This document shows, piece by piece, positions 36,488 to 48,649 of a stretch of 64,000 bases of DNA. The position numbers and the translations under genes are program-made. Each line of letters opens with the position of its first letter. The stretch's first letter is position 1. Location: the NCBI GenBank assembly GCA_900074885.1, contig FJUW01000007.1, positions 461,961-525,960 on the forward strand, read 5' to 3'. A model generated the notes under the pieces. That model worked only from the letters and a program-made list of their open reading frames with translations, was not told the origin of the DNA and ran no database searches. Source of the DNA: Rhynchosporium graminicola. Its lineage: Eukaryota; Ascomycota; Leotiomycetes; Helotiales; Ploettnerulaceae.

Positions 36488-39400
36488 GATGATGAAGAAG
36501 TCAGAGCTCGACGCCGGAAAGGCGATTATAAGTACTTGTATCGAGGTCGTGAAGGAGGTGTTTATGTCCGAAAGTCCAGCATTACTCACCTGTCACTCTC
36601 AGCAGTGTCAAGCGACCGCGAAAGAGCCAACAGGCAGAGATGTCGCCTAGTATTTGTTTTTCTCTCCTTGCGGGCGGATAGCTGTGTTTTCCCGCAAAGT
36701 GTATGTTCGGACGGTTGTTGCAGATATATTCCAGTCGTCGCCGTAACGTGTGCGTGACCCAGTGGTACAATATCCCTCAGCCAGTACTAGGAAGTTGAAG
36801 TTGCATACATGTCAATCTGAAGTGTCGTATCTTTCTCATACACACAGCAATGCCGATCAGATCCAAACAAATAAACGAATGACTGTAGTTGGAGTTTCGT
36901 AGGGTCGATTAAAGCGTGTGAGACCTGAGAGACTGCGGAGGGCCTGGAAGGCTCGATCATGTATACATATATATGGTGGCAGCGAAATAGGCAAAAGGAA
37001 CTGCACATCAGCAGGCACAGGCTGGCAGTCGAGCCATGGCAGTCAGGGTCTCGTTCTACATTCGCTGGTCGTGGGGGAGGGGTGCGGCAGGGCTTTTGCT
37101 GGCAGCCCTGTTGGTTGACTTCGTACTGACGGCGGGCAAAGCACGGGGAGTGAATATACGGAATAGTAGGCACCTAGGTTTACATGGTTGACCGCTGACT
37201 GACCGCAAGCAGCATCTCCCGGTAATTACAGGAATATTGGCCGATCCTTGCTTGGGTTGCTGCCATCCCATTCCCAATGTCGAACGGTGCAGAAACTCTA
37301 AGAGAGAGAAGACACAAGCTGTCGCGTGTTGGAGCCAGTCATAGGCAGAGGCAGAGAAAGAAAATACTTGTAGCCTGTCAATCAACTTGTCAAAGTCAGC
37401 ATGCCGGACGCCCCAACATGCAGCCAATCTTAACATATTGGGCGCCACGTTCCCACGATTAGTGTTCATATGTTAGGCAAATTTACCGAGTACTACATGC
37501 AGTAGGGAAGACTACAGTATGGAAGTACCTACTCAAGGATCCATCCCAAAAAGATGATAGCCGAATGGTATGCTTCCGTACTACAGTAGGCAAGGAATCA
37601 AGCGATGCAATCATTGGGAAGCCTTAGATGAACCCCCCCGCCTTGCGTGCACAATTGCCTTGCCGTGTGCATACGTCGATATATTACTTGCATCTGACAT
37701 GCGTTGTTCACTTCATTTCCTTTTCCCCTCACTTCTTGACGGCCGGGCGAGGGAAAGAAACGCAGGGCAGAGATGCGGACTGATAACACCGTGATCTGTG
37801 CAGTGCAACCTTTGAATCTGGCTTTGGTCCGTCCGTTACACAGTCACATCGAGCCGAGCCGGGTCAGAACAGCACTGCAGTTATCTGCTCCTCCCTTCGC
37901 CATCAAAATATGTGCCTGTCCTAATTCTGAACGAAGTTATCCGATTTAGGTCAATGAATCCAGGCCGAAGTAAACAAAACATGGCTCTGCTTGGGTCGAT
38001 TGAAGGACCGATTGATGAAGCAAAATAAAACAGCATTACTCATAACTTCCAATTGCCTATCACACATCCGCCTTCGTAATCCAATTCCCTTTTGAAGGGC
38101 TTTCCATCCAATCTCCAATCAGCTTTCCATACATTCTAGCTAGACCTTCCAGATCACCCTTTCTTCTTCTATAACCCCTTCAATCGCAACTCCCGCCATC
38201 CACCAAGCAAAACCCTCGCTTTAACCTTCCGAACTCTCCTAACGCGGCCTTTATCCCGCTCCAAGACAAAAAAAAACAGCAGGCGAAATGAGATGACTGA
38301 GATTACGCATCCAGCGGCAGCTAACCAAGTAAGCACTGGTGCAGAATATTCCTGGAGTAGTTGCTAGGACATTGTTGTTTTAGCCAATTGCTTCTTGCAA
38401 ACATCCTTGAAGACTTGAATTCTACGCGAGCTACCCTCCACGCGAGGACCGAGCTAGGAGCTAGTCTGTTTTTGTAGCTGCGGTCGAGTTGTTGACAGGC
38501 GTTGGCTTGCTTACCTTTGGGATTTGAAGATTTCTGGCAATAACAACTCGGTGTCATCACCAAAACCCTATCCAGCAATAGCTTAAAGCATTACAAATCC
38601 CACCCAGGATTCTAACTCAACTAACAAGAGTGGAAGAACAAATTTCTGCAAATATGAAATACCAAGGCCAGGTGCAGGCGTGAGCCAACTACCGAATAAA
38701 GCCCTTCGCATGAAGAAACAATCTCATGCAAGCCCGCTTTCCCGCTTACATCTCGGGTACTAAGTTGTAAATTATGTAAGTGCCAAATGAATAGGATGCC
38801 GGGCTATTTTTCTGCATAAAGTGCAGTATGCCTAAGTAATAAACTCCGCTGCAGCCAACGAAAAGTTCATCTGATATCGAAGGATTGCGACATGTTACAC
38901 TTTGAGGGGAAAACGGAAGGGTTACCATGTGATTGTTTATTCTCTTACTTCTTTGATATATAAGCATTTCAGGTATTGTCCAAATTGTTGTTGTACTGTA
39001 TGTATGTCTGATTCAACCTGGAGATCCCAACTCTTTTCAACTCAGTCTGGAAAACCTCAATACCAAGATAGTACCGGCATTCGTTCAACTACCAAGAAAA
39101 TTTCTGTATTATCTATCTGGAGAGATAAACCCCATCACTCCCCTATCAATGAAAGTTGGCAGCACTGAATCCAGCAATCAACTTCCGGGCTTCCCAAATT
39201 AACTCCGCGCAACAAGTTCCGCTCACGCCATTTATCACCAGACATCATACCATATTATCGAACATGCATTTCTAGCCCTGCGGATAAATGCTGCCCCGAA
39301 GCTATAAAGCCATCAAAGTTTGTGTTTAGACATCCGCTAAGCTCAAGAACATCAATATCGAATGCCGGATCTTAAAGAGACACTACCTACTTACTATCTG

Positions 39401-42350
39401 CTCTCCTGCCTATCACAACTTCTCATCAAACCAAGGATTTCCAAAAATCCTGCCCATGCGTTTGGACCTGGATTACTCGATTCCCAACTCCCAAGGAATC
39501 AGCAAACTCCATACCAGACTTACCAGTTATAACATATTCTACGCCCCTCACCATCATGATACCCGGAGTAATACACAGGTATATACGTTGAGTACACTAC
39601 TCTGCCGCATCCACCTTCCTAAAAGTTCCTAAATTTCCCTGAGATCCTAGACTTTTCCATGTGGGTATAGAAATGAATCTAGCCTACGAATATCAATAGT
39701 GATAGAGCGCCCAACCGTACTCACCGCCAAGAAATTCTCAATCCCATGAAGCAAATGGCGTAAGACCGACACACAGACGCCACCAATATTTTCACGCAAC
39801 CCCAACGGCTCAGAGAAGAACACCCGTAAATTTTTCTTAGTATCCCCCCTTCCGTCTATCTGACAGGTCTTTCTATCTGAATTTGCCGTTTCTAGAATTT
39901 ACATATGCGGGCTAGCCGTCAAAAATGGCGGCTTTCTTCCATCTGATATTTCCCACTCTTTGTATTTTGAATACTTCAAAAGGTGTTTCTGACAGTAGGT
40001 GCTTGGTTCGGGATTCTTTTCGCAGCGATATAGAGGTAAGCAACTGTTCGTGCTTCTGTTTTACTATGGGGTTTTACGAGCCGTGTTGGTCCAATATTGG
40101 GAATCGACCGAAAGGTTACAAGGTACTAACGGCACACACACACATATCGCACGTGTACCGCTTATGCTCGCTAAGTAATTAGATTAGAGATATACACTTT
40201 AAGGGTTCAAAAAGTGGTTAATCGTATGACGGAACTACCTACGAAAGAAAATCGAAACTGAACTTTCGACTCGGTCCAATCATTCACGGGTTATCTTATA
40301 TACAATCCAAATATAAAACGAATTCTAGACACTCGCAGCTTTACAGGTGATTATAGCTTACAGGAAGGGAAAACTCGCTTAAAGTCAGGTAGATGAAGTG
40401 GCATAGCTGCCTGATATATGTATAGAGCCGCTTCAGAGTGCGGGTGTACCTTAGTGCCTCATGACCTTTCAGTCAATTCCGAATATTGCTATCATGCGAT
40501 TCGACTTCCTCGAAATGACATAGATACCACGCGTCTGGGGTGGATAGTTCATTTCTGTTTTTTGTCCTTTAACGAATTCCGTCCATCAGCGCACTTACTG
40601 GAGAGGTGAGTCTGTTAGCGCTTACTTTATTGTATCGGCAGTGGGCTACGGAGCAAGTTGACATCCAGGATATCCAAGACATCTTTGGTTGTCTCGGTGA
40701 GCTTAAGATTCAGTGATCAGAGCGAATGAGGCCAGAGGCCGTTATACAGGTTATGAGTGTGTGACAAGTCCTTCTCAGCCACATGAAGAAATATTTTGCA
40801 GCTTCGTTAAGTCAAGATTGATAGCTTTCTCCTGGTCGCTGGTTCTTTGGGCTGCTCATGGCTTTATACAATTGACTTCACAGACTGTTGTTCCAATGTC
40901 GTAAGTACGGAATTACAGTGGCTGGTTTGAAGGATAAATGGCTAGATATATTTCAATATCATAAGTCGATAACAAGGTCACCAAAGCATCTCGGAATATT
41001 ACCTGAAAGAATCATTCAAATTCAGCTTGTTTCGATGGCTTTGAGAATTTGGATAGATGATGATTACGAAGTCCTGAATCGCTTCGCCCAAGACGAATTT
41101 AGCTCACCTGCCTTGTCGCTTCAATATTAGTATTAAATACGAATTTCGAGAGATCCCCATTAAGAAGTATTTGTAAGCAGTACTCTGAGTATACTTAGAG
41201 TAACTTAGAGTACGATTGAGTTGAGCTGAGTACGCTAAATATAGCTCTGAGTTAAGATGAGTATGACCCTGGCAGAAGTGCTATCTCTTCATCGTTCTTC
41301 CTCCCATCTATACGAACTTTTTTCTTGTCTTCTATCTCTTGCGGCCAACTCAGGCCATCCACAAGTAAACGGGAAATGAATTAGATCCCCTATAGTGGCT
41401 ACGAGCGATGTTCTTCACTTTTCCATCACTCTTGAATTTTTGAAGGGGGAGGATTATTTCTCCACGTGGAGGCCAATGCTCGCTGAGCAAACAGTCGAGA
41501 CGATTAATAACAGAATTCGCCTGGGACTTTGTCTTCAACGAGTAATTCGATGAGAGAGTGGTCGACAATCCAAACATCGAAGCGGTTGCGGTATACCTGC
41601 CCTTGTATGAAGCAGCAGCTTCGCGAGATATATCTGCACTCACTAGATCTACCCGCTTTGGCGGTCCTTGCCGAGCAGCCATTTCTAGCACTAATTTCTT
41701 TAAGGCCTACTTCTCAGGTACTCTTGCTATTGACAAAGAGGGCGAAAAAGTTTCTGAACCAAGCCTTCTCGCCAAGGTGAGGACTTTCACGTCTCTCATG
41801 TCCACGGCAACACCATGAGAGATATTGTTGTACTTCCATCCACATTGTTCTAGAGACTTACGACGCTTCAAAATGACCGAGCTGAATCAATGACTACTTG
41901 ATCAATCTTAAAAACGGCGACCTACAGGTGGCCGGCTCTGCCGAAATGAGGATGGCGGGGAAGCGAAGACTTTCTTTGGCTGTCGATGCTATACAAGTGT
42001 GTCAAAATAGCGTAGCGGAGTCAAGCCAAGATGTATTGGTTGTGGTTATATAAATGAAGAGAATTGAGCTCAGCCATTGTGTGGAAATGGCAGCGTCCAT
42101 TACAGCGTCCACAGCAGTGAACTCGAAATTCGCTTGGGTGGTCATGTTACACAACGAACGGTGGAGCGGACAAAACGCTCTCTGGGGAAGGTGGATGTGA
42201 TACAAGGTATTGAGCTGAGCATTTGTCAAAACTCAGTATATTGAACACTGTTATAACTCATTGTGGAGTACCTATTTCTCTGCGTGTAACTGGTGAGAGA
42301 TGATCTCCAGCTGAGCCTGGACATAGCAAAGTATGTTCAGGAGCTTGCAG
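36488..42350. other. 5.9-kb interval without a supportable gene
   Basis: Only short unrelated open frames are present, with no domain, splice chain or codon bias. Base composition is ordinary, without heavy RIP. Notable sequence: a (CA)n stretch near 40,132-40,144, and a cluster of GAGTA/TTAGAGTA words at about 41,180-41,260. A weak protein-like stretch at about 41,560-41,810 is discussed under rejected items. Confidence 0.5.
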
Positions 42351-42358
42351 TATAAATA
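42351..42358 (+). promoter_or_regulatory. TATA box of the secreted glycoprotein gene
   Basis: TATAAATA stands alone in this region, 110 bp before the ATG at 42,461. Transcription would be expected to begin about 30-60 bp downstream, near 42,380-42,420, leaving a short 5' UTR. A clear TATA box suggests strongly regulated rather than housekeeping expression. Confidence 0.5.
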
Positions 42359-42460
42359 ATGAGCCATCCCGCCAGACAATTCTATGGCTATCTCAAATTC
42401 GAATCATCATACCTTTTACTCTACATCCATCAAGTCAATCCTTGAATCCTCAGAAGCACG

Positions 42461-44592
42461 ATGCGCCTGCAATTCTCGTTGCCACTCCTCGGGCTTGTCC
42501 TTACAAGCATTGTTCTGGCCGCAAGTAGTAGTTGCCAGAAAGACAATTGCCTTCGAGCGTTTGAAGGCAGAAATGGGGGTGACAAGGCGCTCTCATTTTG
42601 CAAAACATTCACAAGTGGAGTGAGTACTGCTACTACAAGCTTGCCGGTTTTTATCGCTCAGTGCACTGGAAGTGTTGTGGCGAGGGCAAGTTCGGCTTGT
42701 TCTTGCTTTGTGAAGACATACGTGCCGCAGAGTACTCAATCTATGAGCTCTATAAGCTCGAAGCCAACAACTTCACCCATAACACCTTCGACCTCAAAGT
42801 CTTCGATGTCCTCGACATCTTCATCGACATCTGCAGTTTCTACGCCTTCACCAACTGCACCATGTTTACCAAGATTCTCACTTAAAGGCGCTTCCGAAAC
42901 GGCATTCAACCCTACTTCCACTCCCTTCTCACTCACATTATCTTGCAACAAACTGGACACTCAGAACTATACCGTTTTCAGTAGCGGCGACGGGTCGACA
43001 GATCCATTTGGAACTCTGGTTCAAGGGACGAATGCTACAGAATCTTCACTTCAAATCCCAGGGTTCTCTCCAGGAAGATACACAATCACAGTCGTAGCGT
43101 TTGATACTACGGGAAATGCCATCATCCAGTACTTCTCTCTCTTATTTGGGTCTATCACCATGCCAGTCCTTGTTGTGGACGAGTCAAATGCTCCAGTACA
43201 GAATGTCACAGTGACCGCGGACGCTACAATCTACCCAGGTATTAGACAAGTCGGAGTCACCGATGCCTCAGGAATCGTCAAATTTACGAACATATACCAA
43301 ACGTCAATCGGTCTGTTCACTGAGACAGCTGACAACAAAATCGGCGTCAACGGCGTAGCTGGTACATCCAACACCATAACAATCAAGCTCATCCCTTTCA
43401 GACCCGCAAGCGACACAACGAAATTCAACGAGTCAGACGGCATAACAGGCTGGACAGGCGGCGTAACCAAAGACATCCCTCTTTCCAAACGCGACAACGT
43501 CCTCGTCATCGGCACGAACGCTCAGTACAATCTCCAAACCGCTCATGCCGAGCCAAAAGTCTACCCATTCACCAAGTCCGTATACATCAAGTACAAATTC
43601 CAGACTGCCGAAGTACCAGGTGGGTACTTTGGTACGCAATACAATGATTATTTCATCGTCACCATCCGCAGTAATACGGGAAATATGATCTCGGAATCGC
43701 ACAGTATGAATGAACTGGGTCTCGGTGCTTTCGATAGTGCTGGCAATACGAAATTCTTCACTTTGAATATGCCAGTCAACCCCAAGACCGAATGGGTACA
43801 ATTTGACGTCGGCGTTTCGAACGTTGCAGACGCAGCTCTCGACTCACAGATTATAGTCGCCAAGCTTGGCGACTTGACTTGCGATCAGTAAGTTTTGGAA
43901 AAGCGATTTCTGTACTCCTTTTTGTCCCTCTCCTCTCTTCCTAGTACTTATGTATGCGATCGCTAACTCCACTTGCGTACAGATGCGGCAGCTGTGAGAC
44001 CTGTCCAGGCGATCCCATGTGCCAACCAACCTGTGTCTCCCCTCCATTGAAAAGCTGTGCTTTCTACGCCGGCTGCGCAGAGGCCACCCTCCAATGCGGA
44101 GCTGGCGGTTATCCCCTTGCCTACGGTCAGAAGAACTGTCTAGCCTTCCAAGCAGACCTAACAAAATACACGCCCGCCGGCCAAGATTTCATCTGGAACA
44201 CTATGCACTGTCTGCAACTCGCACTAATCAACATCATCAAATGCGATTCCACATGCGACACGGCCGGAAACGCAGCTTTCGACTCGCATCCTAAATGCTA
44301 CGTCGATTCTGGCTTCTGCGATCTCCCGGTCATGGATTGGTATCAAGTTGTCAAGACTGTTGGGACGGATCTGTTGGGCATTAAACCTATTCGACAGATT
44401 TTGCAGACGGGAGGGACTTGTGCTAGCAAGAAGATCACGGAGATTGATGCGGAGATTGATGGTTATGTTCAGCAGGCGAAAAATGATATGGCTAATGCGG
44501 CCGTGTATTTGGCGAAAGCGCTGGTGATGAAGGCTCTCAGGAAATTCGTGCAGGACTTGAGTAATGGAGTGTTCCCGATTCCCAGTTTGTAA
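42461..44592 (+). CDS. Large secreted cysteine-rich glycoprotein
   Basis: Two exons: 42461-43887 and 43983-44592, giving 678 residues. The signal peptide covers residues 1 to about 20 (LPLLGLVLTSIVLA). Next is a small Cys domain with CQKDNCLRAF...FC...C..CSCF, a motif found at the N-terminus of many fungal secreted proteins. A Ser/Thr/Pro-rich linker, probably O-mannosylated, spans about 90-130. A long beta-rich region follows, with N-glycosylation sites (NYT, NAT, NVT, NES). Exon 2 encodes a dense Cys domain, CGSCETCPGDPMCQPTC, then CDSTCDTAGNAAF and HPKCYVDSGFCDLP, with faint resemblance to stanniocalcin-type Cys spacing. No catalytic motif or GPI signal is seen. Role in wall, adhesion or host interaction is unknown. 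Confidence 0.85.
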
Positions 44593-45462
44593 AATGTTAT
44601 CTCGAGGTAGAGAAATGCTGATGCGGAGTGTGATTGATTGCTTGCCGTGCTGCTCATTTTGAGAGTCTGAAGCGTACTGTGTTAGTGTTGAAACTAGATA
44701 TTGCAGCTTCGACCATGTGGCTTAGTGAATATGCCCGCATTCTCGGTTGCCTAAGCGAGAAAAGGGGGGATAAATAAACACAGTAATACGGAAAGGAGAA
44801 ATGGAATGAAATTTGAGAACTAATGGCAAATCTAATTTTTCACCAGCGAAGCAAATCACTGCTTGGACTACTATTAAGTCAAAGTAGAAGTAAAAAGTTC
44901 CGATGCAATGATATTGACGTTGCGAAAAGGTTCTTGACATGGCCTGAAATTAACTGTCGAAATCGTGTAAGTGACTGATGACGTTATATTAGGTAGGTAG
45001 GTAAAATAGTATAATAGCAACAGTTTCCTTCCTGTGAGCTCGGGAATAAGTGGTTCCCGACCTTTTTGGAAGTGGACCAGCCATTAAATCTCCAGAATCG
45101 CTTCATCGGATATGAAACGGCCAGCCTCGATCAACGAATCATCAGAAGACTTTAGACGTGACGCATCGGCCAGGTGATAGTCTCTCCAAAACACTATTTG
45201 CGATGAACTCCCTTACCTTCTTCTGTGCATATGCAGGTTTATACTGATACCGAGATACTCTCCGTCAAACATCATATTGAAACCATGCGGAGCTAGATCT
45301 CAAAACAGCCTATGAATCACCCTTGCCTATGGAGGATAGGGGGCGAGTACTCGGTGAGGTATCGATACTAGCCGCCGTCGCTCTGTTGCCTATAGCTGGC
45401 CTAGCTGGGTAAGGGCGTACATCGTCGAAGTTCTCATACAGTACAATGCACAACGGTCTTCC
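44593..45462. other. Intergenic interval
   Basis: No gene seen. A short (AGGT)n run occurs near 44,991-45,003. The interval probably holds the 3' end of the glycoprotein transcript. Confidence 0.55.
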
Positions 45463-46906
45463 TTGCATCGCCGTAATCTTGAAGCTTCAAACATCAAGAA
45501 TTACACCGACAGGAAACCTTCAGTCCTTGAGATGGTGATACCTGAGTCTCGTCAAAAAGATGGGCCAATCCCGACATATCAGATTGACCTGTCTCTGCCA
45601 CCTGCGGAACGCTATGTTCAGCTTGCGACAGATTTTGCACCAGAAATTAAATCAGTGACTTCCTTATTAGACGAAGTTTTACAACTGTTCATACCGTGGC
45701 AGTGGGCACGAGAACTCGTTGAATGGCTCGCCTCCATTTTCCTCTATCGTGTCTACTCTGCCGAGGAGACAAAGGAATTGAGAGGTATTAGCGAGGCTAG
45801 TGGTGTCGATTTGTACTTCCTCGTTGCATTGAATGTGCTTCTAGACTCTTTGCTTGGGTGCACGAGTGGTGGGGTTATGGTACGTCAGTCCTGCTCTCCG
45901 AAGTAGCTGGAGGCTCAAGGCTCATTCGTGGGGTTTTTTCTCATCCTCGAAAAATCAGGAAGTCTCCATACTGATGTGTTTCCAGACTTCAATGGGCCAA
46001 AAAGGCGGAGACGGTAAGCGGATGATGCATTTCAGGACGCTGGATTGGGGAATGGATCCGTTGCGAAGTGTCCTTGTGGTTTTGGAAATTGTAAGATCAG
46101 ATAGTGACAATCCAAAGAGGATCGTCGGAAGATCAATAACATATGCCGGATTTGTCGGGATATTGGCTGGTGTTAGGTATACCAATTCGTTTCACTCTCA
46201 GCAAACGTTTATGCTGACTCGCAACCCAGGAAAGACTTGTCGGTGACTCTGAATTTCCGGCCAACTTATTCTTGCTCAACCTTCTCATTGCGTAAGCATC
46301 AGCTTCTCGTCCTCTTAGCCTTCCGACCTTCGGTGTGCTCAATCATGCGTTCTATGATTGTGCCTAGCGACGACGCACAACAGACAAATGCCACCTCTCT
46401 TGCGGGCATCTGACCACCTCTCCCAAGCTTCGTTGTCCGCCTTGCTATCTTGTTCTCAGCGACGGCCTTAGAGCTGCAGTAATAGAGCGCGATCTTGACA
46501 GTGCCGAAGTACGAATCGATTCGGAATTTATCATAGTCACCAACAACGACACTATGAGTAAAGATTCTGACACGAAATCTAAAGTTACAAACGAGAAGGA
46601 GAAGAGCACGCTTGGTCTCGATATGGATGATTGGATCCAGGAGAGTTCTGAGAGAATGGATTGTGTGTGGAGAAAATGACGTTCGGTGAAGAAGCGGGAG
46701 CAAAAAAGCTTCTTAATGAAGGTGCTAAGTCAGAGGACTTAGTACATGGTGGGTGGGCGAGCGTTAAGTTTGAGACTCTGAAAGGCTGGTTAAGAGCAGA
46801 TCCAGTGAAAAATGAGTGTACTCATTTCTTGTGTGTTATGGATCCACAAAACGGTGAGATAAGATTCATGGAACGTGGGATTGGGACTTCCGATGTCATG
46901 GAGTAG
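45463..46906 (+). pseudogene. NAAA/acid-ceramidase-like N-terminal-nucleophile hydrolase, frameshifted
   Basis: Exon 1 (to 45879) encodes IDLSLPPAERYVQLATDFAP and a helical region, ending FLVALNVLLDSLLGCTSGGV. The Cys of GCTS matches the autocleavage and catalytic cysteine of N-acylethanolamine acid amidase and acid ceramidase. Exon 2 starts at 45986 and includes RMMHFRTLDWGMDPLRSVLV and SITYAGFVGILAGV; a third exon starts near 46,231 (RKDLSVTLNFRPTYSCSTF). After TNATSLAG near 46,410 the frame stops. The continuation PCYLVLSDGLRAAVIERDLD lies in another frame, and the C-terminal part VNECTHFLCVMDP-type block (46,661-46,906) needs a further shift. Two frame breaks with no splice sites to explain them indicate a pseudogene. 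Sequencing error is the alternative. The true start may be the ATG near 45,531. Confidence 0.72.
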
Positions 46907-48649
46907 GAAAGTCCGAGTACAGTGTATTTCTAATGATAGATGGTTTGATATAGATTTTGCTGACAAGGAGTCGTGGATTAGCATTTTCGAAGCTATCAAT
47001 TAATAATCTGCAACCAACATTGATTTGAAAACATTGAGTACGCCCATGTCTTATTTATGATTGGTACACTTTGCTCCTGCTCTCTTGACGTCTTTCATTT
47101 TGTTGCAGGTCGCAGTGACCAAACTCTCGGGTTACGCTATACGTAGGAAATTGCAGGCATTCTCGGGAGCAAAGAAGCAGATGCGGAAGCCGGTGAGACT
47201 GAGCCAATCCAGCTTCTATCTGTGACTAGTAGATCTCGTCGGGATCTGTGAGTGGAAGAGAACACGATATGCAAGACATGGCTTCTGCGTTGTCCGCGGC
47301 AGATTGTGCATGTGCATAATATAGGACTTTCGTCTCCAGTTATTACATGACTAGAATCCTGGCTTCAAGAGCTCATGCTTCCATTTGCAGATTCTTGCAT
47401 CTGGTCAGCACAGCTTCCTCTTTGGGGTATGTGACTCTATCATTGCCGACTTCGCACATGATTTGTTCTGAGGCTCTCTTGCCTCGCTATTATCATCATA
47501 GTAAGTGCTATTCATCCCAATGCAGTATTCGTGCCATAGATACGTGCCGAGCGACCATTTGGCTTTGTCACCCATCTAATCCGCTCGGCTTTCTCGCGAT
47601 CTTGGCCATTGAGAGTAGATCAATATGCGAGCCGACAAACCAAAACACGACCTCGGATGTACAATAAGCCCCGCGGCCGCAATTTGTCCACAGTAAAAGT
47701 GCCTTTGGAGCACCTGAGCACATGTTGGCGTACCGCATGCCACCTGAAGAGGAAATTCGTGCGAGCAAAACGAACTTGGTGGACAGGTCACCGACCTTGC
47801 TCGCGATTTTGAACCATTAGAATTGGACAGCTCGGAAACAAGATTTGTAGACGTGCAACAAAGATTCTCGATGTTGTTGAGCTTGTATTTGCCGTACTCT
47901 AGTCTTTTTTGGAGAATTAGCTGGTTCATCAGGTGATTGTATATTAGTGTTGAAAGAGCTTACTGGTTGCGCAAGTGAATTCTCAACGAGAATCCCCGAT
48001 TTTGGGCCGACTGAATCTGGGGCTAAACGGTGAGAAGGTCGCTGAGGTGTCTGGTCGGTCTGCTTCGCTTATATCACGAGGGACTCCATGCAGCTGAGTG
48101 GCAGAGGTAGGATTCCTTCGTCTCCTTTGTGTTTGGCAGTCTCGCTTTGGGAGTCACAAAATGCTTTCTGTGGTATCTCAAGATCTTCTATACTTAAAAG
48201 CCAGGGGCCTTTTGTTTAAGGCAATTGTAATGTATGCATTAGTGGAAACTACCCCCACACCTGTCATACGAATCAGTCAGGTCGGTCCTCGATTCAGGTC
48301 CAAGGACTTGGATTACGAGTATCGTCAGTGAGTACTACATCGTAAACTCTTCCAAGAGTGCAATCTCGAGTATGAGAGCCTGCAGAACCCTGGTTACCGT
48401 AACTATGGGAGTTATGTGTAGCTCTTTTCATGTTCCTAGGTATATCAAATGTCGGAATCGGGGAGCGGGTGGTGAAAAGGCTGTGTTTCCTCGCCTTGAG
48501 AGACTTCCTCTTGCTTTTAAACATTCCGGCTTCTCCTGAGCAAGCGCTACAGTTCAACAGGAAGATGATTCTCAAATATCAGCTTTGACGGCAAAGTTCA
48601 AGAGCCACGAATATGTTCAACTCGTTAGACTTGAATCTCGAAAAATTCC
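46907..48649. other. Unassigned interval, possibly decayed coding DNA
   Basis: No open frame with recognisable content. Normal GC content and patches of codon-like sequence, for example around 47,110-47,210 and 47,520-47,630, suggest decayed genes, but I cannot name a family. Confidence 0.4.

Noticed and set aside
41558..41818. Stretch DNPNIEAVAVYLPLYEAA, faintly like a Gfo/Idh oxidoreductase block
   Set aside because: Only one short block matches. The following EKP motif and the Rossmann glycines are absent and no other exons are found, so it cannot be supported.
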